Assembly (NCBI GenBank): GCA_036873755.1
Contig: JAVTVY010008156.1
Span: forward strand, 310,001-374,000
DNA from: Hanleya hanleyi
Taxonomy: Eukaryota > Mollusca > Polyplacophora > Lepidopleurida > Hanleyidae
Length of the DNA: 64,000 nt
Direction: 5' to 3'
The position numbers were made by a program, and so were the translations under genes. The notes beneath the pieces are model-generated. The model saw nothing but the letters and a program-made list of their open reading frames with translations, was not told where the DNA came from and did no database searches. Below, piece after piece: positions 46,230 through 56,504 of this stretch; within the stretch, counting starts at the first letter, position 1, and every line of letters begins with the position of its first letter.

Positions 46230-46779
46230 CAAGAACATGTAGATCCATTCCTATCAGCCTCAGCTACCAGCCCCTGTGTTTAATCCCCTTAAAACACAGC
46301 TCGAAGAAATATCAAAGGAAACAAGCTAGTAACGAGACACTGCTGGTTTTATTGCCCAGGTCTGGCCACTGACAGCAGTCAATATTGGTGTCATAAAACT
46401 CTGGTGTATCTGTCTGTAGTAGGACCAATGATCTGCGTGAGGTGTACACGTATATTTATTTCACACCACCTTTATATTGTTCAGTTTTTTTTCGAGGTTT
46501 GACTGCAGGATAGGATATGTGATGATTACATATGCACAAAAACACCCCTTTGTCTGTGTAATAGTGCTGATTTTTTGTCAATCCAAAATCCAAATACGGA
46601 AGTATCATCCTGGGAAAAATATCAAGATGATCAGCTGAATAAAAACGAATTTATGATTCATCAAAATGTGCTCGCTGGCCTATTATGGTATTTTTGGGGC
46701 ATTTATAGACAAAAATATGACACCTAAAACCAAAATCAATATTGATACTTTCAAATGATCAAACTTCCTAATATCTTAT
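46230..46779. other. No recognisable feature
   Basis: Intergenic AT-rich DNA; no signature. Confidence 0.5.
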
Positions 46780-47020
46780 ATGCGAAAATATAATTTTGGG
46801 TTGAAGTGTTATATCTGTGATATGGAAAAACAGAATATAGGCGATTCAATTTCGTCTTCAAAGGAACTCAAAGTACTATCTTCTTTAACATCCCATTTTG
46901 ATCGTGCGAGTTATGTAGATCTGCTACATGACCGGTCTTTGAGGAATACAATCTGTAAATATAGAATCTCTGCCAATAAATTGGAGATCGAAACAGGGCG
47001 ATACAGGGCGGTAATAAACA
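46780..47020 (+). pseudogene. Scrap of a non-LTR retrotransposon C terminus
   Basis: An open stretch with 'SLRNTICKYRISANKLEIETGRYR'-like sequence (about 46930-47005) resembles the 'L(T/C)K(F/Y)RISxHxLxIExGRY' signature found near the C terminus of many animal LINE or endonuclease-reverse-transcriptase proteins. The conserved cysteine block that normally follows is missing, and no RT domain is nearby, so this is a short dead fragment. Identification is from memory. Confidence 0.4.
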
Positions 47021-47094
47021 ACACACTGATATGGTATGTAGGCAATGCTCCTCTCAGATTCAATCGAGGATGAATCCTATTTCTTTCGGGACAC

Positions 47095-47270
47095 CCTAAT
47101 TCAAGTTTCAAGTTCCCAAAATTACCTAATTTCCAGTTCCCAAGTTCCAACTTCCATCTCCGTAGTTTCAAGTTCCAGCTCCAAAGTTTCAAGCTCCAGC
47201 TTTCTCAAGCTCTATCCCCAAGTTTCAAGCTCCACCACCGAAGCTCCAAGCTTCCATATCGTCTGGTGCT
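47095..47270 (+). repeat. Degenerate CAAGTTTCAAGTTCC repeats
   Basis: CAAGTTTC/CAAGTTCC/AGCTCC motifs recur about 12 times with variable spacing. Confidence 0.7.
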
Positions 47271-48364
47271 GGTTATGATTCAGATTCAAGGGTTTTCTTA
47301 CCTGTAACTTTTGTTTTTCTTTCAAAATGTGATCACATCGAGCACAGATGTTTAATGGGGTCTTACAAATAAGATGTTCAAGGTTCCCCATTTTCCTCGA
47401 CTTTTGTTGCGATATAAGTACCGGTTATTAGAACAATTAGAGTTTAGAATTCGCCTGCCTGAAAGGGTTGAAGTGTGCCTCGCGTGAGGCGTGTTGGAAC
47501 CAATGTGCACGTGTTACATTCATTTGTAAAACCATTTAAGGGGATGGACCGGTAACATACTTGGGTCAACAAATATGGCTGACTTTCACCATAGGCTGTT
47601 AATAATTTGACAATTGCGCCAAAATGCATTCTCACAGGAATGTCAAATTTTCCGGAAATAAATACCACGACACTCTGAATCATGTTAGCAAATTGGAATT
47701 GCTCCAGATGAAATAATTGTTGATGAACGATAGCTGTGAATATAGCCATATTGCGGTACACCAGGTGGAAATTAATATACAATTTTACAACGAATAAAAT
47801 GCTTTCATTCCCAGTAGAGGTGTGCGGGAGTTCATGTTTGTGAACACTATATCAATGTTTGGAAGGAGTATACGATAAACTGATAATGAAAAACAACCTA
47901 TTTCATACGTCGACCGCCATTTTGGAAAGTTTTGACACGGCCGACAGTAACCAACAACAACGACATGAAATTTGTTTTTAAAATATTTTTCTCTAATGAC
48001 ATCTACATTATCATACATCAATGGAAAGCTTATGGGGCTAGCTGTCTGAATACATATCTGACTTGAAGGATCTACTATCTGATGTGGTGGAAAAGGTGAG
48101 AATATCATAGGGTATTGACGACAAATAAACCGAAGACATCGTATGTGGCGTTAGAATCCAAAATGATTGAAACGCTCCGCAGCGAATACTGCATTGAGTA
48201 AACATTGGTTAAAATAGTATCAAGTCACATTGTATGTATTTATCAGTTTATATTCGTGTTTCTATTTTTAAAATTGTGACTGCCTTTTGAGAAAATCAAG
48301 AACTATTTTTTTTCGTGTACAAGTCCTACCCGACCATCGACTTCCGGTGGCTATTGTTCTGCAG
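47271..48364. other. No recognisable gene
   Basis: Intergenic. Frames on the minus strand at 47444-47782 and 47785-48108 have no signature. An ETS-like ACTTCCGG lies at about 48342, just ahead of the candidate exon at 48365. Confidence 0.4.
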
Positions 48365-48411
48365 ATGTCAAAACGTGGTGGGACGTTCGAAGAGGGAAAC
48401 AACATGATTTG
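48365..48411 (+). CDS. Candidate first coding exon (16 codons) ending at a GTAAGC donor
   Basis: CAGATGTC start, peptide MSKRGGTFEEGNNMIW, then TTTG/GTAAGC. An ETS-like site sits 20 bp upstream. If real, element E2, which begins 640 bp downstream, would lie in its first intron. Short and unverified. Confidence 0.2.
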
Positions 48412-49045
48412 GTAAGCTCACCTGTGTTTTTCTGTTTTATGATATACCAGGGACGATGTAGAATATGTTTTTTCAACAGATCAGATATACATATTGTTGG
48501 AAATATAGCCTAAAGAAATGTTGGTGCAAGTGACGTCAAAGGAATTAACCCCCTGAGGACCACCATGGCCATGCGTTGTTTGTATACATGTACATTGTAC
48601 CATGCCACATAACTTTTGACATTTTCGACCGTATGATTTCCGACAATTTATTCCTACAACGCTGACATAATTGATAAACCCAATGAAAGTAATCTATTTC
48701 CAAATTATGAAGAAAACCCATCGACTATTTACTGGGTTTTTCTGATTGTTACCCCTCAACGAATTTTGGCCTAAGCCAGGGGTATTGTCAAGTATGTGCG
48801 TCCGTCCGGCCGTATGAATTATGCAGATTCCGGTAATAAAACATGTTTAGGACTACATGTTATTATGTGATGTGACCCAAGCACTTCCATGAACACAAAA
48901 ATTTAGATTTATTCACACCTTCTGTCATGTACAAGACAACCATTCTATGTGCATTTCATATGAACATAACAAATTTGCATTTTTCCATTCTTTGCAGGAT
49001 GAAAGGGGAAGTAACTGTCAGTGCTGAGGACTTAACTTTGTGATG

Positions 49046-49051
49046 TATACT
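49046..49051. repeat. Left target-site duplication of E2 (TATACT)
   Basis: Exact match to 63588-63593, directly outside the AGTAGTATG end. Confidence 0.88.
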
Positions 49052-49164
49052 AGTAGTATGTATAGCGTAAATTGATATCGTAGCCCTCAACTGCGCATGC
49101 GCGAGAACCTGTTTTGACGTCATTTGGGGCGGAGCGAGGGGGTTATTGGGGCGGTGCGCATGCG

Positions 49165-49695
49165 TGAGTGATATGTGAGTGGGGTGGGTTCAAAATGGCG
49201 GACTTTAAGTTGTCCCACGGTGCACTGATTGACATGTGGGTGAGTGGGGTGGGTTCAAAATGGCGGACACCACTCATTCCGGTGCACTGATTAACATGGG
49301 GGTGAGTGGGGTGGGTTCAAAATGGCGGCTTGTGGTGTTGTGTGTGTAAAATAAGTTGTGCCGCCATTTTGAACCCACCCCACTCACCCCCATGTTAATC
49401 AGTGCACCGGAGTGAGTGGTGTCCGCCATTTTGAACCCACCCCACTCACCTACATGTCAATCAGTGCACATTCACCCCCATGTTAATCAGTGCACCGGAG
49501 TGAGTGGTGTCCGCCATTTTGAACCCACCCCACTCACCTACATGTCAATCAGTGCACCGGAGTGAGTGGGGTGGGTTCAAAATGGCGGACTTTTGCACCG
49601 GTGAGTGGGTGGGTGGGTTCAAAATGGCGGCTTATGGTGTTGTGTGTGTAAAATAAGGTGCCGCCATTTTGAACCCACCCACCCACTCACGCCTG
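49165..49695. repeat. Subterminal array of GTGGGTTCAAAATGGCGG motifs, E2 left arm
   Basis: GAGTGGGGTGGGTTCAAAAT plus GGCGG and its reverse complement occur about eight times in both orientations, spaced by 'GTGCACTGATT(A/G)ACATG'. AAAATGGCGG is a YY1-type site. NRF1-type GCGCATGCGC sites lie just outside (about 49087 and 49160). Confidence 0.9.
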
Positions 49696-49719
49696 TTTGT
49701 TGTCCACCCTTTTGAAAAT

Positions 49720-49779
49720 ATGCAAATGAGGTCAATTGGATATAAAAGGAGTCCATTTTTAGGGAAAGGGGTGTATTCA
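49720..49779 (+). promoter_or_regulatory. Promoter of an outer transcription unit, E2 left arm
   Basis: Octamer ATGCAAAT (49720-49727), TATAAAAG (49741-49748) and GTATTCAATC with ATTCA 34 nt after the TATA. The right-arm octamer has one base changed (ATCCAAAT) while the TATA is intact (62891-62898). Confidence 0.5.
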
Positions 49780-50385
49780 ATCTGACTTACCTGACCTGAC
49801 CTGTCTCCCTGCCTGCCTGCCTGCCTGCATCCCTGCCTTGCTTGCCTGCCTGCATTCTGCCTGTATGGAATGCATGTACTGACTTGGTTCTGGGTTTTTT
49901 CCATCACGGTTGTGCGCAGGTGTATGACGTCACTTCCGGTCTGCGTGAATCGGGCGTGACCTGGGACTATGGGATGCATGTACTGACTTGGTTCTGGGTA
50001 TTTGTCATCACGGGGAGGTCACGTGATCAGTTCAAGGTCATATCCATTTTTTATCGATATGTCAACCCCACACCCAGTCCATTAGATGCTCCTTCACCTA
50101 AGCTTCACTTTGATACCTCACTCGACCTGTGGTGTGAGTGAGTGCAAGAATGTATTCATCCGCGGTGATGCAGTCATGTCTGGCGGTGATTCGGTCTCGG
50201 GAAAAAGCTTCCTTGCCCAATGCCTACGGACTTTACCGAAGATACACGGACTTTAACGAAAAGACACGGACGTACACGAAAAGACGCGAAGGTGAACGCC
50301 ATTGTGGGAAACCTCCCACAGACAGGTCAGTACATGCATTTCTATGTTGTTCACGCATAATAAAAGGATTGATCTGTAATCTGTG
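49775..50385 (+). ncRNA. Possible outer transcript of E2, no clear protein (left arm)
   Basis: Runs from the TATA unit through CCTGCCTG repeats, an ACTTCCGG plus TGACGTCA stretch, 'TTTACCGAAGATACACGG' repeats like those in E1, a GTGGGA-AACC-TCCCAC hairpin (about 50304-50319), to AATAAA at 50359-50364. The first ATGs open only very short frames. It could be a non-coding RNA or the remains of a gene. The mirrored copy is at about 62255-62865. Confidence 0.3.
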
Positions 50386-50619
50386 TTGTTGTTGTTGCTC
50401 CCTTTTTTTGGACTAACCCATCAGAATAGTACGTATCACGGACTACACCCGTACCATACACATTTATTGATCTGGAGAGCGTATAATTGTATTTAAAATT
50501 CACAGAGTTTTTTACTGTTAATTGTATTAAAAAATTCAATACTCAGATATAATTGTATTAAATTCAATACCCTTGTGAATACGTTCATTGTGTGTTAATA
50601 AAAAATAGTAGAAAATTAA

Positions 50620-51465
50620 AAAAAATGCTTAGTGTTCATTCTTTTTTCCTTTTTTAATAGTCAAATAGCTCCAAAAACGTCTATTTCCATTCTTGCGCAT
50701 GCGCAGAATGCTGATAGTTCAACCCACGTCAGTCCATCAGATGGCCCTTCATCTCACCTTCACATTGATACCTCACTCGGCTCCATCGGGCCACTAGGGA
50801 CGCCTCTAACCCCAAAAAGGCTATTTTCACACCCTTCGGCCGCCACGCATGCGCAGAAGGCCGATAGTTCAACCCCACACCCACCCCATTAGATGCTCCG
50901 TCACTTTACCTTCAATTTGATACCTCACTCGACCCCATTGGTCCATTTTAAAAATTTTTTTTTTGGCTATCTCCTACCTCCAAAAACGTCTATTTTCATA
51001 CCTTTCGGCTACCGCGCATGCGCAAAATGCCCATAGTTCAATCCCATACCCAACCCATTACATACCCCTTCACTTCACCTTCAATTTGATACCTCACTCG
51101 ACCCCATGGGTTCATTATTAAAGAAAAAATGGGGGCTATTCCATCCACCTTGCTTACTCCCTGTCCCCCCCTCCAATTTGCCCCTCCCCTTTCTTAATTT
51201 CAATTTTTAATTGTTAAAAAAACATATAAAATGAAAAAGATTTTTTTTGGCTCCATGAATCTTTTTTTCCTTTTTTATTCAATGATAAAAAAAATTTTTT
51301 TGGCTATTCCATTTACCTCCCCCCCTCCCCATGTCCCCCCACTTCAATGTTTCCCCTTTTTTTCAATCATTTGAAAAAAATGGTAAAAAAAATGTTTTCT
51401 TTGATTTTTTTGGGGGAAAAAGGATGCTGGGAGATGGTGTTAGTTGGGTGTGCTTAAGAAAAGAA
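50620..51465. other. E2 left arm: diverged repeats and T/A-rich DNA downstream of RING gene 1
   Basis: Three diverged units of ~160 bp contain '(C/G)CGCATGCGCA(G/A)AA', 'GATAGTTCAACCC', 'ACCTTCA(C/A)(A/T)TTGATACCTC' and 'AAAACGTCTATTT'; they carry NRF1-type sites. From about 51130 on the sequence is T-rich and C-rich low complexity. No gene. Confidence 0.6.
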
Positions 51466-51470
51466 GCTTT

Positions 51471-51479
51471 CTCTTTCGG
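51471..51479 (-). terminator. Histone downstream element-like CCGAAAGAG, RING gene 1 left
   Basis: Reads CTTTCCGAAAGAGAAAGC on the minus strand, 11 nt after the stem-loop. Purine-rich, and shared by RING gene 2. Confidence 0.6.
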
Positions 51480-51490
51480 AAAGATGGGTT

Positions 51491-51506
51491 GGCCCTCAAA
51501 AGGGCC
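51491..51506 (-). terminator. Histone-type 3' stem-loop, RING gene 1 left
   Basis: On the minus strand ATCAAC-GGCCCT-TTTG-AGGGCC-AACCCA: a 6-bp stem, 4-nt loop, GG/CC base, pyrimidine-rich 5' side, with CAAC before and ACCCA after, 23 nt past the stop codon. This is the replication-dependent histone mRNA 3' end consensus, apart from G for C in the last loop position. Confidence 0.7.
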
Positions 51507-51529
51507 GTTGATAGTGTGATAGGACACAC

Positions 51530-52360
51530 TTAGGCGCGGTATATTCGCTTCACGCCCCCCACATGTTTTCTGCATATGGGGCATTTTACTTTCAGATGGG
51601 ACTCTCCGGCATCAATGCATCGACACATCGCACCTTCACACGTCAGGGTTACCCAGCAATCCTTACACAGGCAAAGATGGCCACAAGGTAACACGGCGTA
51701 CCAACTTTCCTCCTCCGTACAGATACTGCATCGTGTTTTTTTCTCTTCGACACGGCGTTCTTTCTTGAGTATGGTAATTTGCGACTCCATTCCTTGCAGC
51801 GTCGTCTCCACCCCATCCATCCCTCTCTGCATGGCGATAATCTGTTCATTGAGTTGGATTATCTCTACTTGGTGGCGACAGGGGGATTGTGGTGTTTCTG
51901 CAGCTGAAATTGTTGGAGTTTCGGCAATGGTGGAAAGTCCGGCTGTATGGTCTTCAGTCCTTATACTTTCAGTGTACACAGGCGGTGTGATTGTGGTTGT
52001 TGTTGGAGGTCTACTAGTACTTAGCCAGGGTAGCTCGTCGCCGTCTTCTTCCTCACTTTCCGTCACATCATTGTTGTTTTCATCCATTCTGTGTATGTTT
52101 TGGTCCTGTTGATCACTCAGGCTTCGGATCCGGCTACTCTCTTCTGTTCTCACCTCTTCCCGCAATTGTTCTGCAAGTTCTTCGGTAGTCCTGATTAACG
52201 TGGCTTCGTTTTCAATCACTTGCTGAAAACTGGAGATGATGTTCAAGCCCCCTCCATCTGCTTCATGGCGAACGATCTCTCTGTGTTCTTCTGTATTAGC
52301 AATTCTCGGATCTCGAGTCGGATGATGTGTAAACAGAGCACGTCGTCTTCGAAAACTCAT
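51530..52360 (-). CDS. RING-finger protein 1 (E3 ligase-like), E2 left copy
   Basis: 276 residues from the ATG at 52360 (an in-frame extension upstream starts with TTG and lies too close to the TATA box). Order: an Arg-rich start (MSFRRRR), an acidic helical region (about 50-110, with a run of E/D), a Thr/Pro-rich linker (about 115-160), a likely coiled coil (about 170-205) and a C-terminal RING at 211-263: C211-x2-C214, C226, H228, C232-x2-C235, C260-x2-C263, with the usual PCGH. C3HC4 RINGs recruit E2 enzymes for ubiquitin transfer; the target is unknown. Intronless, divergent from RING gene 2, with a TATA box and histone-like 3' end. The right copy differs by about three residues. No BIR domain, so it is not a full IAP. 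Confidence 0.88.
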   Translation of the reverse strand: MSFRRRRALFTHHPTRDPRIANTEEHREIVRHEADGGGLNIISSFQQVIENEATLIRTTEELAEQLREEVRTEESSRIRSLSDQQDQNIHRMDENNNDVTESEEEDGDELPWLSTSRPPTTTTITPPVYTESIRTEDHTAGLSTIAETPTISAAETPQSPCRHQVEIIQLNEQIIAMQRGMDGVETTLQGMESQITILKKERRVEEKKTRCSICTEEESWYAVLPCGHLCLCKDCWVTLTCEGAMCRCIDAGESHLKVKCPICRKHVGGVKRIYRA

Positions 52361-52373
52361 GATGGTGTATTGG

Positions 52374-52406
52374 TGAATAAATATCAAAATTATACGCTAT
52401 TTATAG
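52374..52406 (-). promoter_or_regulatory. TATA box and ATTCACCA motif of RING gene 1, left
   Basis: Minus strand CTATAAATAG (52406-52397), then TATTCACCA with ATTCA 27 nt after the TATA start; the ATG follows 36 nt after the TATA box. The spacing is identical to RING gene 2. Confidence 0.75.
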
Positions 52407-53030
52407 TCTAGTGGGAAGGTGAGTACAAAATGGTCGTGATCCACAGGCCTCCATTTTTAACCCACCCCACTCACCGGTGTCAGTGAGTGCAAGATATAGG
52501 CTGACCCTACTGTATAGTGATTGGCAGTACAAAATGACGGCCAATCCACAGACCGCCATTTTGAACCCGCCCCACTCACCCGTGTCAGTCAGTGCAAAAA
52601 TCCCACTGTGCTGTGTGTACCCCTTGTCCCAAGCATTAAAATTTCTTATTATTTTTTCGATAAAACCCGTCACAATTTTCATGGAACTATTAGACGACTG
52701 TCACTCAGAGTCTACACGTTTTTTTAGTCAGGAAAATCAATTTATTTCCAATATACCTGGTGTTTCAGATTCCGTACACGATTTTTATGGGTTTAAAATC
52801 AATAAAAATTAATAAAATAGCGGTAGTGTGTAGCGTTAGACGGTTAAAATTTTAAAATACAATACATTGAATTGCCTGAGTACATCTTGCCATAAAAATA
52901 TAGGTGCGTTGACAGTTATTGAAAAATGACAGTCGTTTTTAAAATGGGAAAGAAACACAAATATTGGCAGTGTCGTAAAAATATAGCACACAGCTAGAGT
53001 GTTCTCTCGCTGACGTGCGCGTGAATTACC
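52407..53030. promoter_or_regulatory. Divergent intergenic region between RING genes 1 and 2, left
   Basis: Holds two TTTTGAACCC(G/A)CCCCACTCACC-type YY1/array motifs (about 52455 and 52560) close to gene 1, then AT-rich DNA. Small open frames on both strands (52401-52812) are mirrored in the other arm but show no signature. TGACGTG lies at 53011, near the gene 2 TATA. Confidence 0.5.
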
Positions 53031-53066
53031 CTATAAATAGCGCTGCATTTTTTTAATTATTCACCA
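53031..53066 (+). promoter_or_regulatory. TATA box and ATTCACCA motif of RING gene 2, left
   Basis: CTATAAATAG at 53031-53040, ATTCACCA from 53059 (27 nt after the TATA start), ATG at 53077. Confidence 0.75.
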
Positions 53067-53076
53067 GTACCCAGTC

Positions 53077-53843
53077 ATGCAGTCACTACCGCTCACTGAA
53101 ATCAAGGATATGGACGACTTCATCACCCATGATGAAAATCAACTCTACGGGAATATCATAAGTTTGGAAGATCATGACCAACCTTGGATAACTGATATCC
53201 TGGCAGAATTATTCCTCCTTCACCGGGGAACCAGCCTGCTTCAACTTCAACCATACCGGATGTTTTTCCAGCCGTCGACTCCTGTTTTGACAAGATACAC
53301 GCCGAGTTAGAAAAGATGTTGAAATCACTCCCAGCTCAAGACGAACCGGTACAAGAGGCACCCCCCGAAACAGAGGGAAGCACCCAGGCTACAGAAGAAC
53401 AAAGACCCGATGCCAAGGCAACAGAGAACAGAGGAGAACATTTCACCCAGAAGAAGCGGGTACAGAAAAAAAGAAAAGATGTCCGGCTACGCAAGAGGCA
53501 AGACAGAACAGATACAAGGGGCAAGAGAGACAGGAGACCTCCCCTTCAAAAAATGGACGATGAGGTGCATTATGTTTGGGCGATCACCACTTCAACATTG
53601 GGCTGTAACACAGAACGACAAAGCCAATTATTTCTACCCTGTGTAGAATGTTCTAACCAATTTGCCCGGTTTGCGATTGGTCCTTGCGGTCATCTGGCAT
53701 TGTGTTTAGTCTGCATCCATCGTCGGGCCCAAATACCTACCTGTGCAGAAGCCAATCATCCCCAACCGTGTGAACTGTTACCTCTTACCTGTACCGTGTG
53801 CGCTGAGAGAAGACACCGACTAAAGATGCCCTCAACGATGTAA
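53077..53843 (+). pseudogene. RING-finger protein 2, E2 left copy, one frameshift
   Basis: Comparison with the right copy implies a 255-residue protein. Here one T is missing near 53213 (ATTATTCC against ATTATTTCC), so the first 46 residues or so run into a wrong frame ending at 53310, while the rest is open in the other frame to 53843. Order: an acidic N terminus (MQSLPLTEIKDMDDF), a Glu/Pro-rich region, a strongly basic Lys/Arg stretch (about 120-160; possible nuclear signal) and a C-terminal RING from about 189: CVEC, PCGHLALCLVC, CTVC. The PCGHL-x-LC-x2-C core is like that of RING 1, suggesting the two are old paralogues. Translation by frameshifting cannot be excluded; a sequencing error in a T run is also possible. 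Confidence 0.75.
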
Positions 53844-53870
53844 TTTATTACATAGTAAAAGAAAAAAAAA

Positions 53871-53886
53871 TGTCCTTTTCAGGACA
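53871..53886 (+). terminator. Histone-type 3' stem-loop, RING gene 2 left
   Basis: TGTCCT-TTTC-AGGACA: 6-bp stem with the canonical TTTC loop, preceded by an A run, 27 nt after the stop codon. The base pair at the foot is T-A rather than G-C. Confidence 0.65.
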
Positions 53887-53896
53887 ATTATCTTTT

Positions 53897-53905
53897 CCGA
53901 AAGAG
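53897..53905 (+). terminator. Histone downstream element-like CCGAAAGAG, RING gene 2 left
   Basis: TCTTTTCCGAAAGAGAACTTC, 10 nt after the stem-loop; the same nonamer as after RING gene 1. Confidence 0.6.
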
Positions 53906-53959
53906 AACTTCTAATCACGCACAAAATTAAAAACGAAATCCCCACACCTTATAACCATG

Positions 53960-54570
53960 CAAGTCGCGTCAATCTGCGCAGGCGCAGTTGGTTGTAGTAA
54001 GTAAAGTGGCCATTTTCGGGCAGTACATGAAGGTATTTGGGATCGAGATGGGCTATTCACGGTTCAGGCCGTCCTGGAAGGTGTCATCTTGCTAGTTCTC
54101 CGGGAATTGTACATTCCGATTTGAGGGATGTTCGCGTCATCTGTGACATCATCGGTGACGTCATCGGTACGAGTAGTAGCGAAAGTGGACATTTTCGGGC
54201 AGTACATGAAGGTATTTGGGATCGAGATGGGCTATTCACGGTTCCGAATGCGTCCTGGAAGGTGTCATCTTGTAGTTCTCGGGGTGTACATTCCGATTTG
54301 AGGGATGTTCGCTATTCATCTGTGACGTCATCGGTACAGTAGTAGCGAAAGTGGACATTTTCGGGCAGTACATGAAGGTATTTGGGGTCGAGATGGGCTA
54401 TTCACGGTTCGAATGCGTCCTGGAAGGTGTCATCTTGTAGTTCTCAGGTGTACATTCCGATTTGAGGGATGTTCGCGTCATCTGTGACGTCATCGGTGAC
54501 GTCATCGGTACGAGTAGTAGCGAAAGTGGACATTTTTCGGGCAGTACATATGAAGGTATTTGGGGTCGAG
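53960..54570 (+). repeat. ~175-bp CRE-rich repeats, E2 left arm
   Basis: About 3.5 units: GATGTTCGCGTCATCTGTGA, paired TGACGTCATCGG, ACGAGTAGTAGCGAAAGTGG, ACATTTTCGGGCAGTACATG, 'GGTGTCATCTTGTAGTTCTC'. Homologous to the E1 repeats at 11500-12460. Confidence 0.85.
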
Positions 54571-54571
54571 A

Positions 54572-55661
54572 GTCACACTTGCCGTATACATGTAGATGTA
54601 TGTCACACTTGCCGTATACATGTAGATGTATGTCACACTTGCCGTATACATGTAGATGTATGTCACACTTGCCGTATACATGTAGATGTATGTCACACTT
54701 GCTGTATACATGTAGATGTATGTCACACTTGCTGTATACATGTAGATGTATGTCACACTTGCTGTATACATGTAGATGTATGTCACACTTGCCGTATACA
54801 TGTACGTCACACTTGCCGTATACATGTTGATGTATCACACTTGCCGTATACATGTACACGTCACACTTGCCGTATACATGTAGATGTATGTCACACTTGC
54901 CGTATACATGTACGTCACACTTGCCGTATACATGTAGATGTATGTCACCTGCCGTATACATGTAGATGTATGTCACACTTGCCGCATACATGTAGATGTA
55001 TGTCACACTTGCCGTATACATGTAGATGTATGCCACACTTGCCGTATACATGTAGATGTATGTCACACTTGCTGTATACATGTAGATGTATGTCACACTT
55101 GCCGTATACATGTAGATGTATGTCACACTTGCCGTATACATGTAGATGTGTCACACTTGCCGTATACATGCAGATGTATGTCACACTTGCCGTATACATG
55201 TAGATGTATTATGTATGTCACACTTGACGTATACATGTAGATGTATGTCACACTTGCCGTATACATGTAGATGTATGATGTATGTCACACTTGCCGTATA
55301 CATGTAGATGTATGTCACACTTGCCGTATACATGTAGATGTATGTCACACTTGCCGTATACATGTAGATGTATGTCACACTTGCTGTATACATGTAGATG
55401 TATGATGTATGTCAAACTTGCCGTATACATGTAGATGTATGTCACACTTGCTGTATACATGTAGATGTATGTCACACTTGCCGTATACATGTAGATGTAT
55501 GTCACACTTGTCGTATACATGTAGATGTATGTCACACTTGCCGTATACATGTAGATGTATGTCACACTTGCCGTATACATGTAGATGTATGTCACACTTG
55601 CCGTATACATGTAGATGTATGTCACACTTGCCGTATACATGTAGATGTATGTCACACTTGC
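54572..55661 (+). repeat. 30-bp satellite, E2 left arm (about 36 units)
   Basis: Unit TGTCACACTTGCCGTATACA plus TGTAGATGTA. A few units are shortened or carry an extra ATGTATG. Thirty is a multiple of three, so long stop-free frames occur on both strands; they are repeat artefacts. Confidence 0.97.
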
Positions 55662-56504
55662 CTTGGGGTCGAGATGGATCCGCCATCTTGGATATGTCCC
55701 ATAATGCGCCGGGTCAAAATACTCGCTTCTGATTGGACGAGAGCTCTGTGACGGATTTTAAATACTCGCTTCTGTTTGGTGTACGTCGCTAAAGGTGACC
55801 GGAACTGACCTTTGACCCCGGCGCGCAAAGGTTTCCACCGCACCGCGGCAAGTGTGACTCTCGACCCCAAATACCTTCATGTACTGCCCGAAAATGTCCA
55901 CTTTCGCTACTACTCGTACCGATGACGTCACCGATGACGTCACAGATGACGCGAACATCCCTCAAATCGGAATGTACACTCCGAGAACTACAAGATGACA
56001 CCTTCCAGGACGCATTTGAACCGTGAGTAGCCCATCTCGACCCCAAATACCTTCATGTACCGCCCGAAAATGTCCACTTTCGCTACTACTCGTACCGATG
56101 ACGTCACCGATGACGTCACAGATGACGCGAACATCCCTCAAATCGGAATGTACACCCCGAGAACTACAAGATGACACCTTCCAGGACGCATTCGAACCGT
56201 GAATAGCCCATCTCGATCCCAAATACCTTCATGTACTGCCCGAAAATGTCCACTTTCGCTACTACTCGTCCCGATGACGTCACCGATGACGTCACAGATG
56301 ACGCGAACATCCCCCTGCGCGGTGGAAACCTTTACACTGCGCGCGCCGGGGTCAAAGGTCAGTTCCGGTCACCTTTAGCGACGTACACCAAACAGAAGCG
56401 AGTATTTAAAATCCGTCACAGAGCTCTCGTCCAATCAGAAGCGAGTATTTTGACCCGGTGCATTATGGGACATATCCAAAATGGCGGATCCATCTCGACC
56501 CCAA
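55662..56504. repeat. E2 palindrome centre with two inverted core modules
   Basis: Left module about 55670-55850, right module about 56320-56500, inverted: 'GGATCCGCCAT', 'AATACTCGCTTCTGATTGG', 'GAGAGCTCTGTGACGG', GGTGACCGGAACTGACCTTT plus GACCCC and GGCGCGC. Between them lie two and a half further 175-bp repeats (55850-56310), all in one orientation, so the loop is asymmetric. GGAA ETS-like, DR1 (TGACCTTTGACCCC) and GCGCGC elements are shared with E1 and E3. Confidence 0.75.

Noticed and set aside
52361..52387. Nine extra N-terminal residues for RING protein 1
   Set aside because: The extension begins with TTG and lies about 10 bp from the TATA box, upstream of the likely transcription start.
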